Part shown: positions 53,680 through 63,244 of the stretch, piece after piece
Layout: every line of letters starts with the position of its first letter
Numbering within the stretch: the stretch's first letter is position 1
NCBI GenBank assembly: GCA_000702085.1
Contig: KL370861.1
Coordinates: 808,911-872,910 of the forward strand
Origin: Lachnospiraceae bacterium P6A3
GTDB taxonomy: Bacteria > Bacillota > Clostridia > Lachnospirales > Lachnospiraceae
Length of the DNA stretch: 64,000 nt
Reading direction: 5' to 3'
Position numbers and translations under genes: made by a program
The notes under the pieces: model-generated
Database searches by the model: none
The model's input: only the letters and a program-made list of their open reading frames with translations
What the model was told of the DNA's origin: nothing

Positions 53680-54002
53680 ATATATTCTTTAAGCTTAAGA
53701 TCTCCGCGCATCTTAAGACAGTCTTCGGTAATCCGGATAACCAGTTCAAAAGCCTCATCTTCATCCCCTGCAATCCCGCAAACTGTAGGGATTTTGTCTT
53801 CCCAGATACGTGATTTAAGATTGGAAGGTGAGACGATGTCAAAATTCTCGTCTTCTTTTTCGGATATAAGAATCAGTTTATATGAACCCTTACCCTCTGA
53901 TATCTTTTTCCGGATACCGGGAAGCTTTTTTTCGGTAATCTTATCCGATAAATAAAGCGATGATGTGAAATTGACCTGAACCGCATCTTTAAACAATTTC
54001 AT
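53667..54002 (-). CDS. Protein of unknown function (111 aa)
   Basis: 111 residues; mixed alpha/beta pattern, no motif I recognise, no membrane segment. The segment KLILISEKEDENFDIVSPSNLKSR suggests an ordered fold. Start of the cluster leading to DUF2953, gerW and the J-domain gene. The ATG has no ribosome site; TGG-TATATT lies 7 bases before it, so a leaderless mRNA is likely. Confidence 0.7.
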   Translation of the reverse strand: MKLFKDAVQVNFTSSLYLSDKITEKKLPGIRKKISEGKGSYKLILISEKEDENFDIVSPSNLKSRIWEDKIPTVCGIAGDEDEAFELVIRITEDCLKMRGDLKLKEYICSL

Positions 54003-54009
54003 ATGAATA

Positions 54010-54018
54010 AATATACCA
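54010..54018 (-). promoter_or_regulatory. Extended -10 seven bases before the 111-aa gene
   Basis: TGG-TATATT on the minus strand, then seven bases, then ATG. Fits transcription beginning at or next to the start codon. Confidence 0.45.
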
Positions 54019-54024
54019 CAGAAA

Positions 54025-54053
54025 TTGACACGGACCTTAGAAATTATTAAAAT
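54025..54053 (+). promoter_or_regulatory. Promoter of the HD-GYP-like gene
   Basis: Consensus -35 TTGACA (54025-54030) and -10 TAAAAT (54048-54053), spacer 17. The leader contains GTTCAT/ATGAAC arms that can form a hairpin (about 54071-54092). Confidence 0.8.
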
Positions 54054-54119
54054 TTATTGTGTTCGCAGTAGTTCATCAAACTATGTATGAACACATCACG
54101 GACGAACCAGAGGGGAATT

Positions 54120-55175
54120 ATGAAAACAATATCGAGAATGGAATTACAGGAAGGAATGGAACTTGCCGAACCCGTCGAAGCAGCAGGTAAGGTTATTTTT
54201 AATGCCGGTACAAAAGTAACCCAGTCCGTAATTTCCAAGCTTTCCCACTATGACGTCATCGCAGTTACAATTATGGAAGATGTGGATTATGCGACGACCC
54301 ATAACGAAAGAATCCAGTTCAACGAGGACTTCAGGAATTTCAGATCAAAATACAATGACTGTCTCACCAGATACAAGGGTGTTATGCTCTCATATCTGGG
54401 AACAAAATTCTCCATTCCCTCTCAGAATCTTATAGATATTTTTGAAGACTGCTATTCCACCGTTACAAGCGAAAAGCAGCTTCTTGATTTCATGTATAAT
54501 CTGGCGCCCAATGAAGATGAGCTTACTTATACCCAGTCCTTTAACGCTGCTCTTCTATGCGGTGCATTCGCAAACTGGCTCACTCTTCCCGAAGAAAAAA
54601 AGAGAATGCTCATTCTCTGCGGCTTTTATTACGATATCGGAAAATGGAAAATCCCTTCGGAAATACTTTGGAAGCCCGGAAAGCTCAGCGACCAGGAATA
54701 TGCGCTTGTTAAGCAGCATACTCTTCTCGGATTCCAGATTGTTAAACACGATACCGCTCTTCCCGAAGATATCAAAATGTGCATCCTCATGCACCACGAG
54801 AAAATGGATGGATCGGGTTATCCCTGTAATGTAAAAGGTGACAAGATAAATGAATACGCAAGATACCTGGCGATAGTCGACACTTACATTGCAATGGCGT
54901 CAGCCAGAACTTTCAGACTTGCTTTTACTCCTCTTCAGATCATCGGCGCATTCGAAAAGGATATGCAGAAATACGACACAGCCATTCTCATGCCCCTGAT
55001 AGAAAGAATCTCCGAAGCACAGATCGGTACAACGGTTCAGTTAAATGACGGAACCGAATGGGAAGTAATGCTGATCAATAAAAACAATTATTCAAGACCC
55101 ATGCTAAGAAATGCGGGAAATATGATCGTAAATCTGGCAGAAAGACCGGAACTAGAAATAGTAAAGCTTATTTAA
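54120..55175 (+). CDS. Degenerate HD-GYP domain protein
   Basis: 351 residues. The HD-GYP core is recognisable (HHEKMDGSGYP at 225-235, KQH at 200, VDTYIA at 252-257), but two metal ligands are lost: the first His is Gln139 (TQSFNAAL) and the His of the HD pair is Tyr171 (YYDIGKW). Cyclic di-GMP hydrolysis is therefore doubtful; binding is possible. The ATG at 54120 follows AGGGG by 5 bases. A terminator follows. Confidence 0.85.
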   Translation: MKTISRMELQEGMELAEPVEAAGKVIFNAGTKVTQSVISKLSHYDVIAVTIMEDVDYATTHNERIQFNEDFRNFRSKYNDCLTRYKGVMLSYLGTKFSIPSQNLIDIFEDCYSTVTSEKQLLDFMYNLAPNEDELTYTQSFNAALLCGAFANWLTLPEEKKRMLILCGFYYDIGKWKIPSEILWKPGKLSDQEYALVKQHTLLGFQIVKHDTALPEDIKMCILMHHEKMDGSGYPCNVKGDKINEYARYLAIVDTYIAMASARTFRLAFTPLQIIGAFEKDMQKYDTAILMPLIERISEAQIGTTVQLNDGTEWEVMLINKNNYSRPMLRNAGNMIVNLAERPELEIVKLI

Positions 55176-55181
55176 TCACAA

Positions 55182-55206
55182 AGGGGACCGTAAAAGACGG
55201 TCCCCT
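55182..55206. terminator. Bidirectional terminator, HD-GYP gene and pbp
   Basis: AGGGGACCGT and ACGGTCCCCT pair perfectly around a 5-base loop between convergent genes. Confidence 0.85.
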
Positions 55207-55215
55207 ATTTCAATC

Positions 55216-56673
55216 TTAAACGCCGAAATATGCGTCAAATATTCTTCTTGCAAGCGGAACCGCGTACTCAACACCGGTTCCGGCTTTTTCTATTATGATG
55301 GTTACGCAAATCTCGGGATCTTCCGCAGGAGCGAAGGCGGTAAACCATGCATGTGATTCGTTTATATCATTTGCAAACTCTGCGGTTCCCGTCTTACCCG
55401 CTACGGTATAATTGTCATTAAGAAGTACTCTTGCGGTTCCGTATTCGCAAACCGCAGTCATTAGCTGTGTAAGATATTCGGACTCTTCCGCGGTCATTAC
55501 CATACCGGCGCTTTCGGGATCAAAGCTTCTGATAACGTTACCGTTTTCATCAACTATCTCATCTATAAGATAGGGCCTCATCATCTCACCGCCGTTTGCG
55601 ATTGCCTGAGTGATCATATTTAAATGAAGAGGCGTGAGTGTTGTTTTGCCCTGGCCTATGGAAGTCTGCATGATATCGTAATCCGTTGATGCGGCTCCCA
55701 CATATGCTCTTCCGTAGTTGGCAAGAAGATCTGTCGGAAGACGTCTGTTAAAATACAGATCATCCATTGTATGACTCCACATATCCCTGTCCAGCGAAAG
55801 TCCTATATTTACAAAAGAGGAATTACAGGATTTCGCAAAAGAAGACGTAAGATCAAGTTCTCCGTGAACCGTACCGTAGATACAGCTTATGCGGTAATCG
55901 TCATGCATTATGTTTCCGGTACAGGTATATGTATAATCATCCCATGTATCGGGATTCTGTCTGTAATATGCCAGTGCGGTGATGATCTTAAAAGTAGATC
56001 CGGGAGGGTAAAGACCCTGGGTGGCTCTGTTAAGAAGCTGAGATCCTTTAGGATCAGAAGTAATGGCTTCCCAGTCTTCTTTAATGGATCCGGGATTAAA
56101 ATTCGGATGTGAAACCATTACAAGAATCCTGCCTGTTTTTACTTCGGTAACGATAACGGCTCCGTTATAAAGCCCCAGATAATCATCGGCAACCTGCTGG
56201 AGATCCGCATCCAGAGTACTCATTACATTATATCCGGGATCCTTTACATTCTCGAGGTCGTTATTGACTCTCTCTGACAGAGTTGCACCGGAATGCATCA
56301 GATAATAGTTGGCATAATCCTCTATGCCCATACGTCCGTTTACGGAATAACCGACAGCATGCGCAAACACGGAGCCGTAAGGGTAATATCTTCTTTCCAC
56401 ACCGTTTTCATCAATTCTCGATTCAGCAAGGATTTCTCCGCCGGACGCATATATAGTGCCTCTTAAAACATTCTGTGCCTGCAGCTCCTGACGGTTGTTA
56501 TAGCTGTTGTCATAAAGCTCCATCGTGGATGTGGAAACAAAGATCCCCAGATACAAAAACATGCAAATAAACAGCACGCAGAAAATGACCAGCGTAACGT
56601 TTATAAGAACCATAGATTTTACTCTCGGTGATGCGTCAATGTACTTTTGTATCAGATTTTTTATTTTTTTCAT
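55216..56673 (-). CDS. Penicillin-binding protein 2 (FtsI/PbpA-type transpeptidase)
   Basis: About 485 residues: one N-terminal membrane anchor (about 20-45), a dimerisation region, and a transpeptidase domain with the three active-site motifs GSTFK (Ser-x-x-Lys), SCNSSF (SxN) and KTGTAEF (KTG). Pairs with the FtsW/RodA gene it overlaps, making a glycan polymerase/transpeptidase unit. None of the possible starts has a clear ribosome site; the ATG at 56673 gives the normal N-terminus and fits coupling. Confidence 0.88.
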   Translation of the reverse strand: MKKIKNLIQKYIDASPRVKSMVLINVTLVIFCVLFICMFLYLGIFVSTSTMELYDNSYNNRQELQAQNVLRGTIYASGGEILAESRIDENGVERRYYPYGSVFAHAVGYSVNGRMGIEDYANYYLMHSGATLSERVNNDLENVKDPGYNVMSTLDADLQQVADDYLGLYNGAVIVTEVKTGRILVMVSHPNFNPGSIKEDWEAITSDPKGSQLLNRATQGLYPPGSTFKIITALAYYRQNPDTWDDYTYTCTGNIMHDDYRISCIYGTVHGELDLTSSFAKSCNSSFVNIGLSLDRDMWSHTMDDLYFNRRLPTDLLANYGRAYVGAASTDYDIMQTSIGQGKTTLTPLHLNMITQAIANGGEMMRPYLIDEIVDENGNVIRSFDPESAGMVMTAEESEYLTQLMTAVCEYGTARVLLNDNYTVAGKTGTAEFANDINESHAWFTAFAPAEDPEICVTIIIEKAGTGVEYAVPLARRIFDAYFGV

Positions 56674-57997
56674 CGGATGAAAGTTCATAGTTTCTGGATT
56701 TAATAAATATACCCTGAACAATGAAAAACATTATATAAGTGGTCATCACGGAGCTTCCGCCGTAGCTGATGAAAGGAAGCGTAACTCCGGTAAGAGGAAT
56801 GAATTTGATTCCGCCGCCTACGGTCAGAAACACCTGGAATATATACATGACTCCGATACCGTAAACAACAATCTGATAAAATTTGTCGCTTATCTGAGCG
56901 CTCATGATCATCATCCTGTAAAAACAGCACAGGCAGATAATAAGAACACATATTGCAAAAAGCAAACCGAATTCCTCACATAAAGCCGAGAAAACAAGAT
57001 CCTGATCGACATACGGAATATCCCAGGGTCTTCCCTGCATCAGACCGTTTCCGAACCAGCCGCCGGATGATATTGCAAACAGTGACTGAGTGATCTGATA
57101 TGCCTGATCATCGATATATGTCCAGGGATTCATAAAAGCCACAACTCTGACCTTAACATGATCGAATATGTTATATGCGACAATGCAGGCAATCGCCCCT
57201 CCTCCCAGGCCCGTAAGCAGATACCAGTAATTGTGAGTAGACATTACAAGTATCATAAAATATGCGACAAAGAAGATCAGAGCACTTCCGAGGTCCTTGG
57301 AAAGAACGAGAACCAAAACAAAAATGCCGGATATCACCGCAGAAACAAATATCCATTTAACATCGTTGTATTTATATAAAAGCGCAGCAAGGAAAAACAG
57401 AAAAAGTATCTTAACGAATTCGGAAGGCTGGAATGTAAAACCATGAATCGTGTAAGAAATCTTGGCTCCGTTGGTTTTACTGCCTGTAATAAGAACAATG
57501 GAAAGCGTAATAATTCCCGCTATGGCATAAACCCAGAGAAGCTGCCTGAAATACCTGAATCTGTCAACAAAAAACGGAATCGCAAGGCAGATAGCAAAAG
57601 AAACCAGCGTAATAATATATTGCCTGAAGGCTTTGGCAAAAGAAAGTCTTGATACGATACATAGTCCGAGCCCGGACAAAAAGCACATATTGTTCAAAAG
57701 AACGCGGTCGGATTTTTCATAGATGATCGACACTATGGTGATCATAAAGAATAAAAAAAGCGTAATAAACGCAAACAGATACAGATACTCTTCTTTTCCC
57801 GATACAAAAGTCATATCAAGAAAGCACAAAAACATAAGAACGAGTAAAACTCCGCTCTGAAGAGAACAGCATATCGATACGGCCTTTTTATTTTTGGAGA
57901 AATTACATACCAGAGCCAGCCCGGTATATAAGAGCATAATAAAGGCAATAAGATATTTGGATAATTCAATTACGTAAAATTTCAGAGTGAGCTGCAC
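56636..57997 (-). CDS. FtsW/RodA/SpoVE family glycosyltransferase
   Basis: 453 residues with about ten membrane segments. The SEDS signatures are present (KTNGAKISYTIHGFTFQPSEF, ILVMSTHNYW, GLMQGRPWDIPYVDQDLVFS, LPFISYGGSSVM). Polymerises lipid II. The start is a GTG with GAGG 8 bases upstream. Whether it serves division or elongation is not readable. Confidence 0.92.
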   Translation of the reverse strand: MQLTLKFYVIELSKYLIAFIMLLYTGLALVCNFSKNKKAVSICCSLQSGVLLVLMFLCFLDMTFVSGKEEYLYLFAFITLFLFFMITIVSIIYEKSDRVLLNNMCFLSGLGLCIVSRLSFAKAFRQYIITLVSFAICLAIPFFVDRFRYFRQLLWVYAIAGIITLSIVLITGSKTNGAKISYTIHGFTFQPSEFVKILFLFFLAALLYKYNDVKWIFVSAVISGIFVLVLVLSKDLGSALIFFVAYFMILVMSTHNYWYLLTGLGGGAIACIVAYNIFDHVKVRVVAFMNPWTYIDDQAYQITQSLFAISSGGWFGNGLMQGRPWDIPYVDQDLVFSALCEEFGLLFAICVLIICLCCFYRMMIMSAQISDKFYQIVVYGIGVMYIFQVFLTVGGGIKFIPLTGVTLPFISYGGSSVMTTYIMFFIVQGIFIKSRNYELSSDEKNKKSDTKVH

Positions 57998-58022
57998 CCT
58001 AATATCCTCATCAAAAGAATGG

Positions 58023-60218
58023 CTACATTACAGGTCTGTTCTGCCATCCGGTAGTATGCGGAATATCCGGCTCCGCATTGCCGAGATTATAATATCTTAT
58101 AATATCATGGGTCATTGCCTCGTTTTCGTCGGTCAGTTCGATCCTGCAGGTTGCATCTTCTTTGCCCGCAGGGATAAAAAGAGGCACCGAATTATAAATT
58201 ACATTAAAACAATGAAGGCAATCGCATTTTACGGGAAAGGCGATTCCTTTTCTGTCTATTATAGTCTCAAATCCCGGTTTGTGCGAACAAGATTTAAGAG
58301 TCTTTCTGATACAGTTTGCCGTAATCATAAGCGGAGCTCTTCCGTATACGACTTTTTCGCTCACAGTATCGGTCTTTTTGCATAAATCCACACATTCCGC
58401 AGATGATAATTCAAGCGGATAAGTATGACCCGCGGAATATACATCCAGGAAATTCGCAGCATTTGAATTATATGTGTATAGGTTATGATCCGTAATGATC
58501 GGAGCTTCGGGATATTTTGATCTTAAAAAGGCAAGATCTTCCAAAGTCCTGACAAGGAAACCTTTTATAACCCCTTTTTCAAATAATCCGCATACCTCCG
58601 AAATATTGTCTCCCCTTCTCCTGATGTTTGCCATAGCGGCAAAAAAAGGAATGCTGATAGAGGAAAAATCCGAAAGATCGATGGCATTTTCTCCATGCAG
58701 CAGCGCCTCTTCTATGTAAATCCTGCATGTTTTGGCAAGTTCTCCGTCATCATATAACTTGTGGATTACGTAAACCTGTGAAGGGGCATTTACCAATATG
58801 CTGTACATGCCGGATTTATCATCAATCGACTCAAATGCTGAATCCAAGCCTTTTTCTGCTGTTTTGCAAGAAAAACATCCGTTATTATCAGGTTCCGTCC
58901 TGAGATTTGAAACAAGGTCCGAAAGACATGCTCTTCTCAGCTCGTTAATACCCTTTAACGAGTAGAAAACATCGTCTTCTATATCAACTGTTATTAAATC
59001 ATCATCTGTTGAAAATACCGTGTTTCCCAGCTTTTTCAGAGATTTTATAATATCTTCTCTGCCGATTGCGGTACGCTGTGCCTGCTGAACAACTTCTCCT
59101 TCGGCATAACCGTAAGCTGTCCTTCCGTCTGCAGTTTCACAAAATGCATTAAGAGTTGCGGGCTGACCGATTTTGAAAAATGCCGAGAAATTGGTTTTAA
59201 TGCCGGGAATACAGTCAAGGCTTTTAAATCTGCCACTTTCCAAAGTTGAAACGTCACCCCGGTCAGACATGTAACCGTGGCTTGATACCGTGACCATATC
59301 TTTGGAGTTATGTCTGTCAAAATATCCGTGTGAAAGATTTCCGCGAACATATAAACCCGCAAGGGTATCCAGGTCTTTTTTATCTATTCTGTATTCTTTA
59401 CCCGATTCGATAAGATCCAGATACTTTCTGTATACGGAAATTACACCGTACACATACTCTGCCGGTTTCATCCTTCCTTCTACTTTAAGACTGCAAACAC
59501 CGGAATTTATTATCTCGGGAAGAATCTCAAGAGTACACATATCCTTAAGGCTTAAAGGATACTTCTCTGCTCCCGATCTGTCGGAAGCAAGTCTGTAAGG
59601 CAGCCTGCAGGGCTGGGCACATCTTCCGCGGTTTCCGCTTCGTCCTCCGAGTATTGAAGAAAACAGGCACTGCCCCGAATAGGAATAACACATAGCTCCG
59701 TGAATGAAGCATTCTATTTCCATTCCGGTTTTATCATAAATATCCCTGATCTCCTCAAAAGAAATTTCTCTGGCGGGAACAACTCTGGAAAAACCGTTCT
59801 CTTTTAACAAAGAGGCTGAATAAGGCCCGGTAACGGACATCTGGGTGCTGGCGTGAATGGGAATTCCGGGTTTATTTTCCCTGAAAAAAGAAGCCACGCC
59901 CAGATCCTGGATAATAAGCCCGTCACATACGTCACATACTCCGCTTTCAGCAAATGCATGAAGGTCATCAAGCTCTTTTTCCTTTACAAGTGTATTTACG
60001 GTAAGGTAGATTTTCTTACCGTATATATGTGCTATGTCGGCGCATTCGAAAATTTCCTCATCAGAAAAGTTCCCGGCATATGCTCTTGCACCGAATTTCC
60101 GGGCAGCCATATAAACGGCATCCGCTCCTGCACTCATGGCAGCATAAAAAGACTCCTTGCTGCCTGCAGGCGCAAGGAGCTCAGTCTTTTTATTGTATTT
60201 GATAAATTCAGATGCCAT
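58023..60218 (-). CDS. Peptidase U32 family protein (RlhA-like)
   Basis: 731 residues, the long U32 form. N-terminal ELLAPAGSKESFYAAMSAGADAVYM, the signature EIECFIHGAMCYSYSGQCLFSS and CAQPCRLPY match U32 (Cys residues likely bind an Fe-S cluster). In E. coli the RlhA member hydroxylates 23S rRNA; that role here is inference. It starts 3 bases after the ZapA gene. Confidence 0.88.
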   Translation of the reverse strand: MASEFIKYNKKTELLAPAGSKESFYAAMSAGADAVYMAARKFGARAYAGNFSDEEIFECADIAHIYGKKIYLTVNTLVKEKELDDLHAFAESGVCDVCDGLIIQDLGVASFFRENKPGIPIHASTQMSVTGPYSASLLKENGFSRVVPAREISFEEIRDIYDKTGMEIECFIHGAMCYSYSGQCLFSSILGGRSGNRGRCAQPCRLPYRLASDRSGAEKYPLSLKDMCTLEILPEIINSGVCSLKVEGRMKPAEYVYGVISVYRKYLDLIESGKEYRIDKKDLDTLAGLYVRGNLSHGYFDRHNSKDMVTVSSHGYMSDRGDVSTLESGRFKSLDCIPGIKTNFSAFFKIGQPATLNAFCETADGRTAYGYAEGEVVQQAQRTAIGREDIIKSLKKLGNTVFSTDDDLITVDIEDDVFYSLKGINELRRACLSDLVSNLRTEPDNNGCFSCKTAEKGLDSAFESIDDKSGMYSILVNAPSQVYVIHKLYDDGELAKTCRIYIEEALLHGENAIDLSDFSSISIPFFAAMANIRRRGDNISEVCGLFEKGVIKGFLVRTLEDLAFLRSKYPEAPIITDHNLYTYNSNAANFLDVYSAGHTYPLELSSAECVDLCKKTDTVSEKVVYGRAPLMITANCIRKTLKSCSHKPGFETIIDRKGIAFPVKCDCLHCFNVIYNSVPLFIPAGKEDATCRIELTDENEAMTHDIIRYYNLGNAEPDIPHTTGWQNRPVM

Positions 60219-60221
60219 GTC

Positions 60222-61025
60222 TCAATGTTTATTCAAAGGGAACGGAGCAATATCTTTGTCTTTAACAAGTCTGGGCTCCGAAACTTTGGAAGGTCCGCGG
60301 AATCCGACTGTATCATTTTCCTGTGAATCCATTCTGGCTGAACCCGGCTTGGGCTCCTCTTTCTTTTCATCAGGCTTGGCAGGTTCGGGCTTTTCTTCTG
60401 CCTTGGGAGCCTCGGGTTTAGGAGCTTCCTTAACAGGCTCGGGTTTTACTTCGGACTTGGGTTCCGGTTTAGGCTCGGGTTTGGTTTCAGGTTTAGGTTC
60501 GGTCTTAGGCTCGGGCTTAGGCTCCGGCTTTGCTTCAGCCTTAGGTTCAGGCCTTACTTCAGCCTTGGATTCTGCCTTATCCTCTTTATCTTCTTTATCG
60601 GACTTATCGGATTTACCTGCTTTATCCCTGGTTCTTAGTTTAGCATCAAGCTGGATAAGTTTTTTTGAGCTTTCAGCCATCTTATCCTGAAGTGTTCTTA
60701 CCTGCTCATCCGCTTTATCAAGTCTGCTCTGGGTGGTAACAATATCATGCTTAAGATTGTATATCTCTTTATCTTTATCTTTGATAAGCTGCTCATTTTC
60801 GGCAAGCTTTTCATTGATCTTCATATAGTCATCCGCAATATTAAGAGCAACAAGGAGCATCTGGGTTTCCTTGTTCTGGGATCTGAATGATACCGCATTC
60901 CTGCACTCATCCATCTTCTTATTGATATAATTTGCAACCTTCTGAGTGTACTCGGCAGTTTCATAACCGGTCAGGGTAAGAACCTTGCCCGCGATTATTA
61001 CTTGAGTCTCATTCATGTCAGCCAT
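60222..61025 (-). CDS. ZapA-like cell division protein with long KPEP-repeat tail
   Basis: 267 residues. Residues about 5-90 are a ZapA domain that promotes FtsZ bundling, followed by a coiled coil (about 75-130) and then some 100 residues of near-tandem K-P-E-P repeats (about 135-235), a disordered charged tail. ZapA alone is about 90-110 residues. GGAGG lies 6 bases before the ATG. Confidence 0.85.
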   Translation of the reverse strand: MADMNETQVIIAGKVLTLTGYETAEYTQKVANYINKKMDECRNAVSFRSQNKETQMLLVALNIADDYMKINEKLAENEQLIKDKDKEIYNLKHDIVTTQSRLDKADEQVRTLQDKMAESSKKLIQLDAKLRTRDKAGKSDKSDKEDKEDKAESKAEVRPEPKAEAKPEPKPEPKTEPKPETKPEPKPEPKSEVKPEPVKEAPKPEAPKAEEKPEPAKPDEKKEEPKPGSARMDSQENDTVGFRGPSKVSEPRLVKDKDIAPFPLNKH

Positions 61026-61086
61026 AAGAAACCTCCGAAACTAAATATCACAGAATCAGTATATAAAAATCAAAAACATTAATCAA

Positions 61087-62085
61087 TCATGTGAGCCACA
61101 TATCAAGATGCTCTCTTGCAAGGTCTGTAATTACCCTTCCCTTTGGAGTACGCATAATAAATCCGTTTTTGAGAAGATAAGGCTCATATACATCTTCGAT
61201 GGTTCCCGCATCCTCTCCCGTTGCTGCGGCAAGGGTGTCAAGGCCTACGGGGCCACCGTCAAATTTCCTTATAATGGTTTCAAGGATCTTCCTGTCGGTA
61301 TTATCAAGTCCGACTTTATCTATTGACATCATATCCATCGCTTCGACGGCGATATCTTTGGTGATTATACCGTCATATCTGACAAGAGCATAATCCCTGA
61401 CTCTTTTGAGCATCCTGTTTGCTATACGGGGGGTTCCGCGGCTTCTTCTTGCAAGTTCAAGTGCAGCGTCTTTTTTGATTTCAACACTGAGCTTACCCGA
61501 AGAGAACATCAAAACCTCAGCAAGCTCTTCCGGAGTATAGAATTCCATGTGGAACTGCTCTCCGAATCTGTCCCTCAAGGGCGCCGTAAGCATATCCGCT
61601 CTGGTAGTTGCACCGATCAGAGTAAAATGAGGCAAAGGAAGTCTGACACTCCTTGCGGAGGATGAAGAATCCTTGCCGATCATTACATCGATTGCAAAAT
61701 CTTCCATAGCAGGATAAAGTACTTCTTCAACCTGCCTGTTAAGCCTGTGAATCTCGTCGATAAAAAGCATATCCCTTTCCTGAAGAGAATTAAGGATAGC
61801 AGCCATCTCGGAGGGCTTCTCTATCGCAGGCCCCGAGGTAATCCTTATATGAGTTCCCATCTCATTGGATATTATTCCTGCAAGGGTAGTTTTTCCCAGA
61901 CCGGGAGGTCCGTACAACAGGATATGGTCAAGAGCCTCTCCTCTTGCCTTGGCGGCCTCTATCTGGATGATAAGTCTTTCCTTGATGGCTTCCTGACCGA
62001 TGTATTCTTTTAACCTTGTAGGTCTCAAAGAATGCTCTACGGGCTTATCTTCATTTGTGATATTAGTTTCAATACTTCTGGGCAT
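61087..62085 (-). CDS. ruvB: Holliday junction helicase RuvB
   Basis: 332 residues, AAA+ motor for branch migration. Walker [10 protein letters not shown], Walker B FIDEIHRL, sensor GATTRADM, and the winged-helix end [15 protein letters not shown]. Follows ruvA by 7 bases; RecU in this window supplies the resolvase. Confidence 0.97.
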   Translation of the reverse strand: MPRSIETNITNEDKPVEHSLRPTRLKEYIGQEAIKERLIIQIEAAKARGEALDHILLYGPPGLGKTTLAGIISNEMGTHIRITSGPAIEKPSEMAAILNSLQERDMLFIDEIHRLNRQVEEVLYPAMEDFAIDVMIGKDSSSSARSVRLPLPHFTLIGATTRADMLTAPLRDRFGEQFHMEFYTPEELAEVLMFSSGKLSVEIKKDAALELARRSRGTPRIANRMLKRVRDYALVRYDGIITKDIAVEAMDMMSIDKVGLDNTDRKILETIIRKFDGGPVGLDTLAAATGEDAGTIEDVYEPYLLKNGFIMRTPKGRVITDLAREHLDMWLT

Positions 62086-62092
62086 AAACGTA

Positions 62093-62710
62093 TTATTTTC
62101 CGTATAAAGTCTTTAATGCAAGCGAAAGAAGCGAACCCGAATCAAGAGTCTCATGACCTTCTACGGACATAATAGCCTTGGAACTTTCGAATTCGGAATA
62201 ACCCAGGGAAACGAGTGCCGCAAGCGCGTCAGACTCTTCTCTTCCCATATCGGCTTTTTGAAAGGCAGTAGAGGTCCCTGCATATTTTCTGGCAAGGGAA
62301 TCATCGGACAGATCCACTTTTCCTTTAAGTTCGATAATAATCTTTCCTGCGGTCTTGGCGGAAATACCCTTAGCTTTGGATAAAGCTTTGATATCATCAC
62401 TTATAACCGCGTATCTTACGGAATCGGCATCCATGACGGATAAAAGAGAAAGTGCGCTCTTGGGACCGACACCGGATACGGATATAAGCTTTTTAAACAT
62501 ATCAAGCTCATCTCTGTCCGAAAAACCGTACAACTGGAAAGCATCTTCCGCAACCTGTGTATAGGTATATAGTTTTACATGATCTCCGACCGATCCGATC
62601 TCCGATGAACACCTTGAAGTGATGTTTACGTTGATACCGAGACCGCCGATGTCAATAACACACATATCGGTTTCAAGAAGATCAAGAATTCCTTCTACAA
62701 ATGCAAACAC
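62093..62710 (-). CDS. ruvA: Holliday junction protein RuvA
   Basis: 205 residues: OB fold (about 1-62), helix-hairpin-helix pair ([29 protein letters not shown]) and the C-terminal domain III. GTG start with GGAG 6 bases upstream. Confidence 0.96.
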   Translation of the reverse strand: MFAFVEGILDLLETDMCVIDIGGLGINVNITSRCSSEIGSVGDHVKLYTYTQVAEDAFQLYGFSDRDELDMFKKLISVSGVGPKSALSLLSVMDADSVRYAVISDDIKALSKAKGISAKTAGKIIIELKGKVDLSDDSLARKYAGTSTAFQKADMGREESDALAALVSLGYSEFESSKAIMSVEGHETLDSGSLLSLALKTLYGK

Positions 62711-62734
62711 TTATAACTCCAATCGGATTAAGAT

Positions 62735-63226
62735 TTATTTGCCTTCATTGATGAAGTTTACGAGACCGCCTGCAGCAATAAGCTTCTGCATGAATTCGGG
62801 AAATGCCTGTCCCTGATAAGAAGTTCCCTTAGTGATATCGGTAATGATTCCGGTGTTGAAATCAATCTCTACCTCATCCCCGGCTTCGATATTTTTGGAT
62901 GCTTCGGGGCATTCGATAATGGGAAGTCCGATATTAATGGCATTGCGGTAAAAGATTCTGGCGAATGTCTCAGCTATGACGCAGGATACACCTGAAGCCT
63001 TAATGGAAATGGGTGCATGCTCTCTTGAAGATCCGCATCCGAAATTCTTGGCGGCAACGATAATGTCTCCTTTGTTAACCTTCTTGGTAAATTCTTTATC
63101 GATATCTTCCATGCAGTGAGTGGCAAGCTCAGCGGGATCGGAAGAATTAAGATATCTTGCGGGAATTATAACGTCGGTGTCAACATTGTCACCGTATTTA
63201 AATACTCTGCCTTTAGCGTTATCCAT
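62735..63226 (-). CDS. leuD: 3-isopropylmalate dehydratase small subunit
   Basis: 163 residues; [15 protein letters not shown] and [12 protein letters not shown] are diagnostic. Works with LeuC in leucine synthesis. The short form typical of archaea and Clostridia. 18 bases separate it from leuC. Confidence 0.95.
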   Translation of the reverse strand: MDNAKGRVFKYGDNVDTDVIIPARYLNSSDPAELATHCMEDIDKEFTKKVNKGDIIVAAKNFGCGSSREHAPISIKASGVSCVIAETFARIFYRNAINIGLPIIECPEASKNIEAGDEVEIDFNTGIITDITKGTSYQGQAFPEFMQKLIAAGGLVNFINEGK

Positions 63227-63244
63227 TGTATATATCTCCTTTAA

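Noticed and set aside
60157-60690. 177-residue plus-strand frame rich in Gly, Ser and Leu repeats
   Set aside because: It is the antisense of the Lys-Pro-Glu repeat of the ZapA-like gene; no ribosome site or codon pattern of its own.
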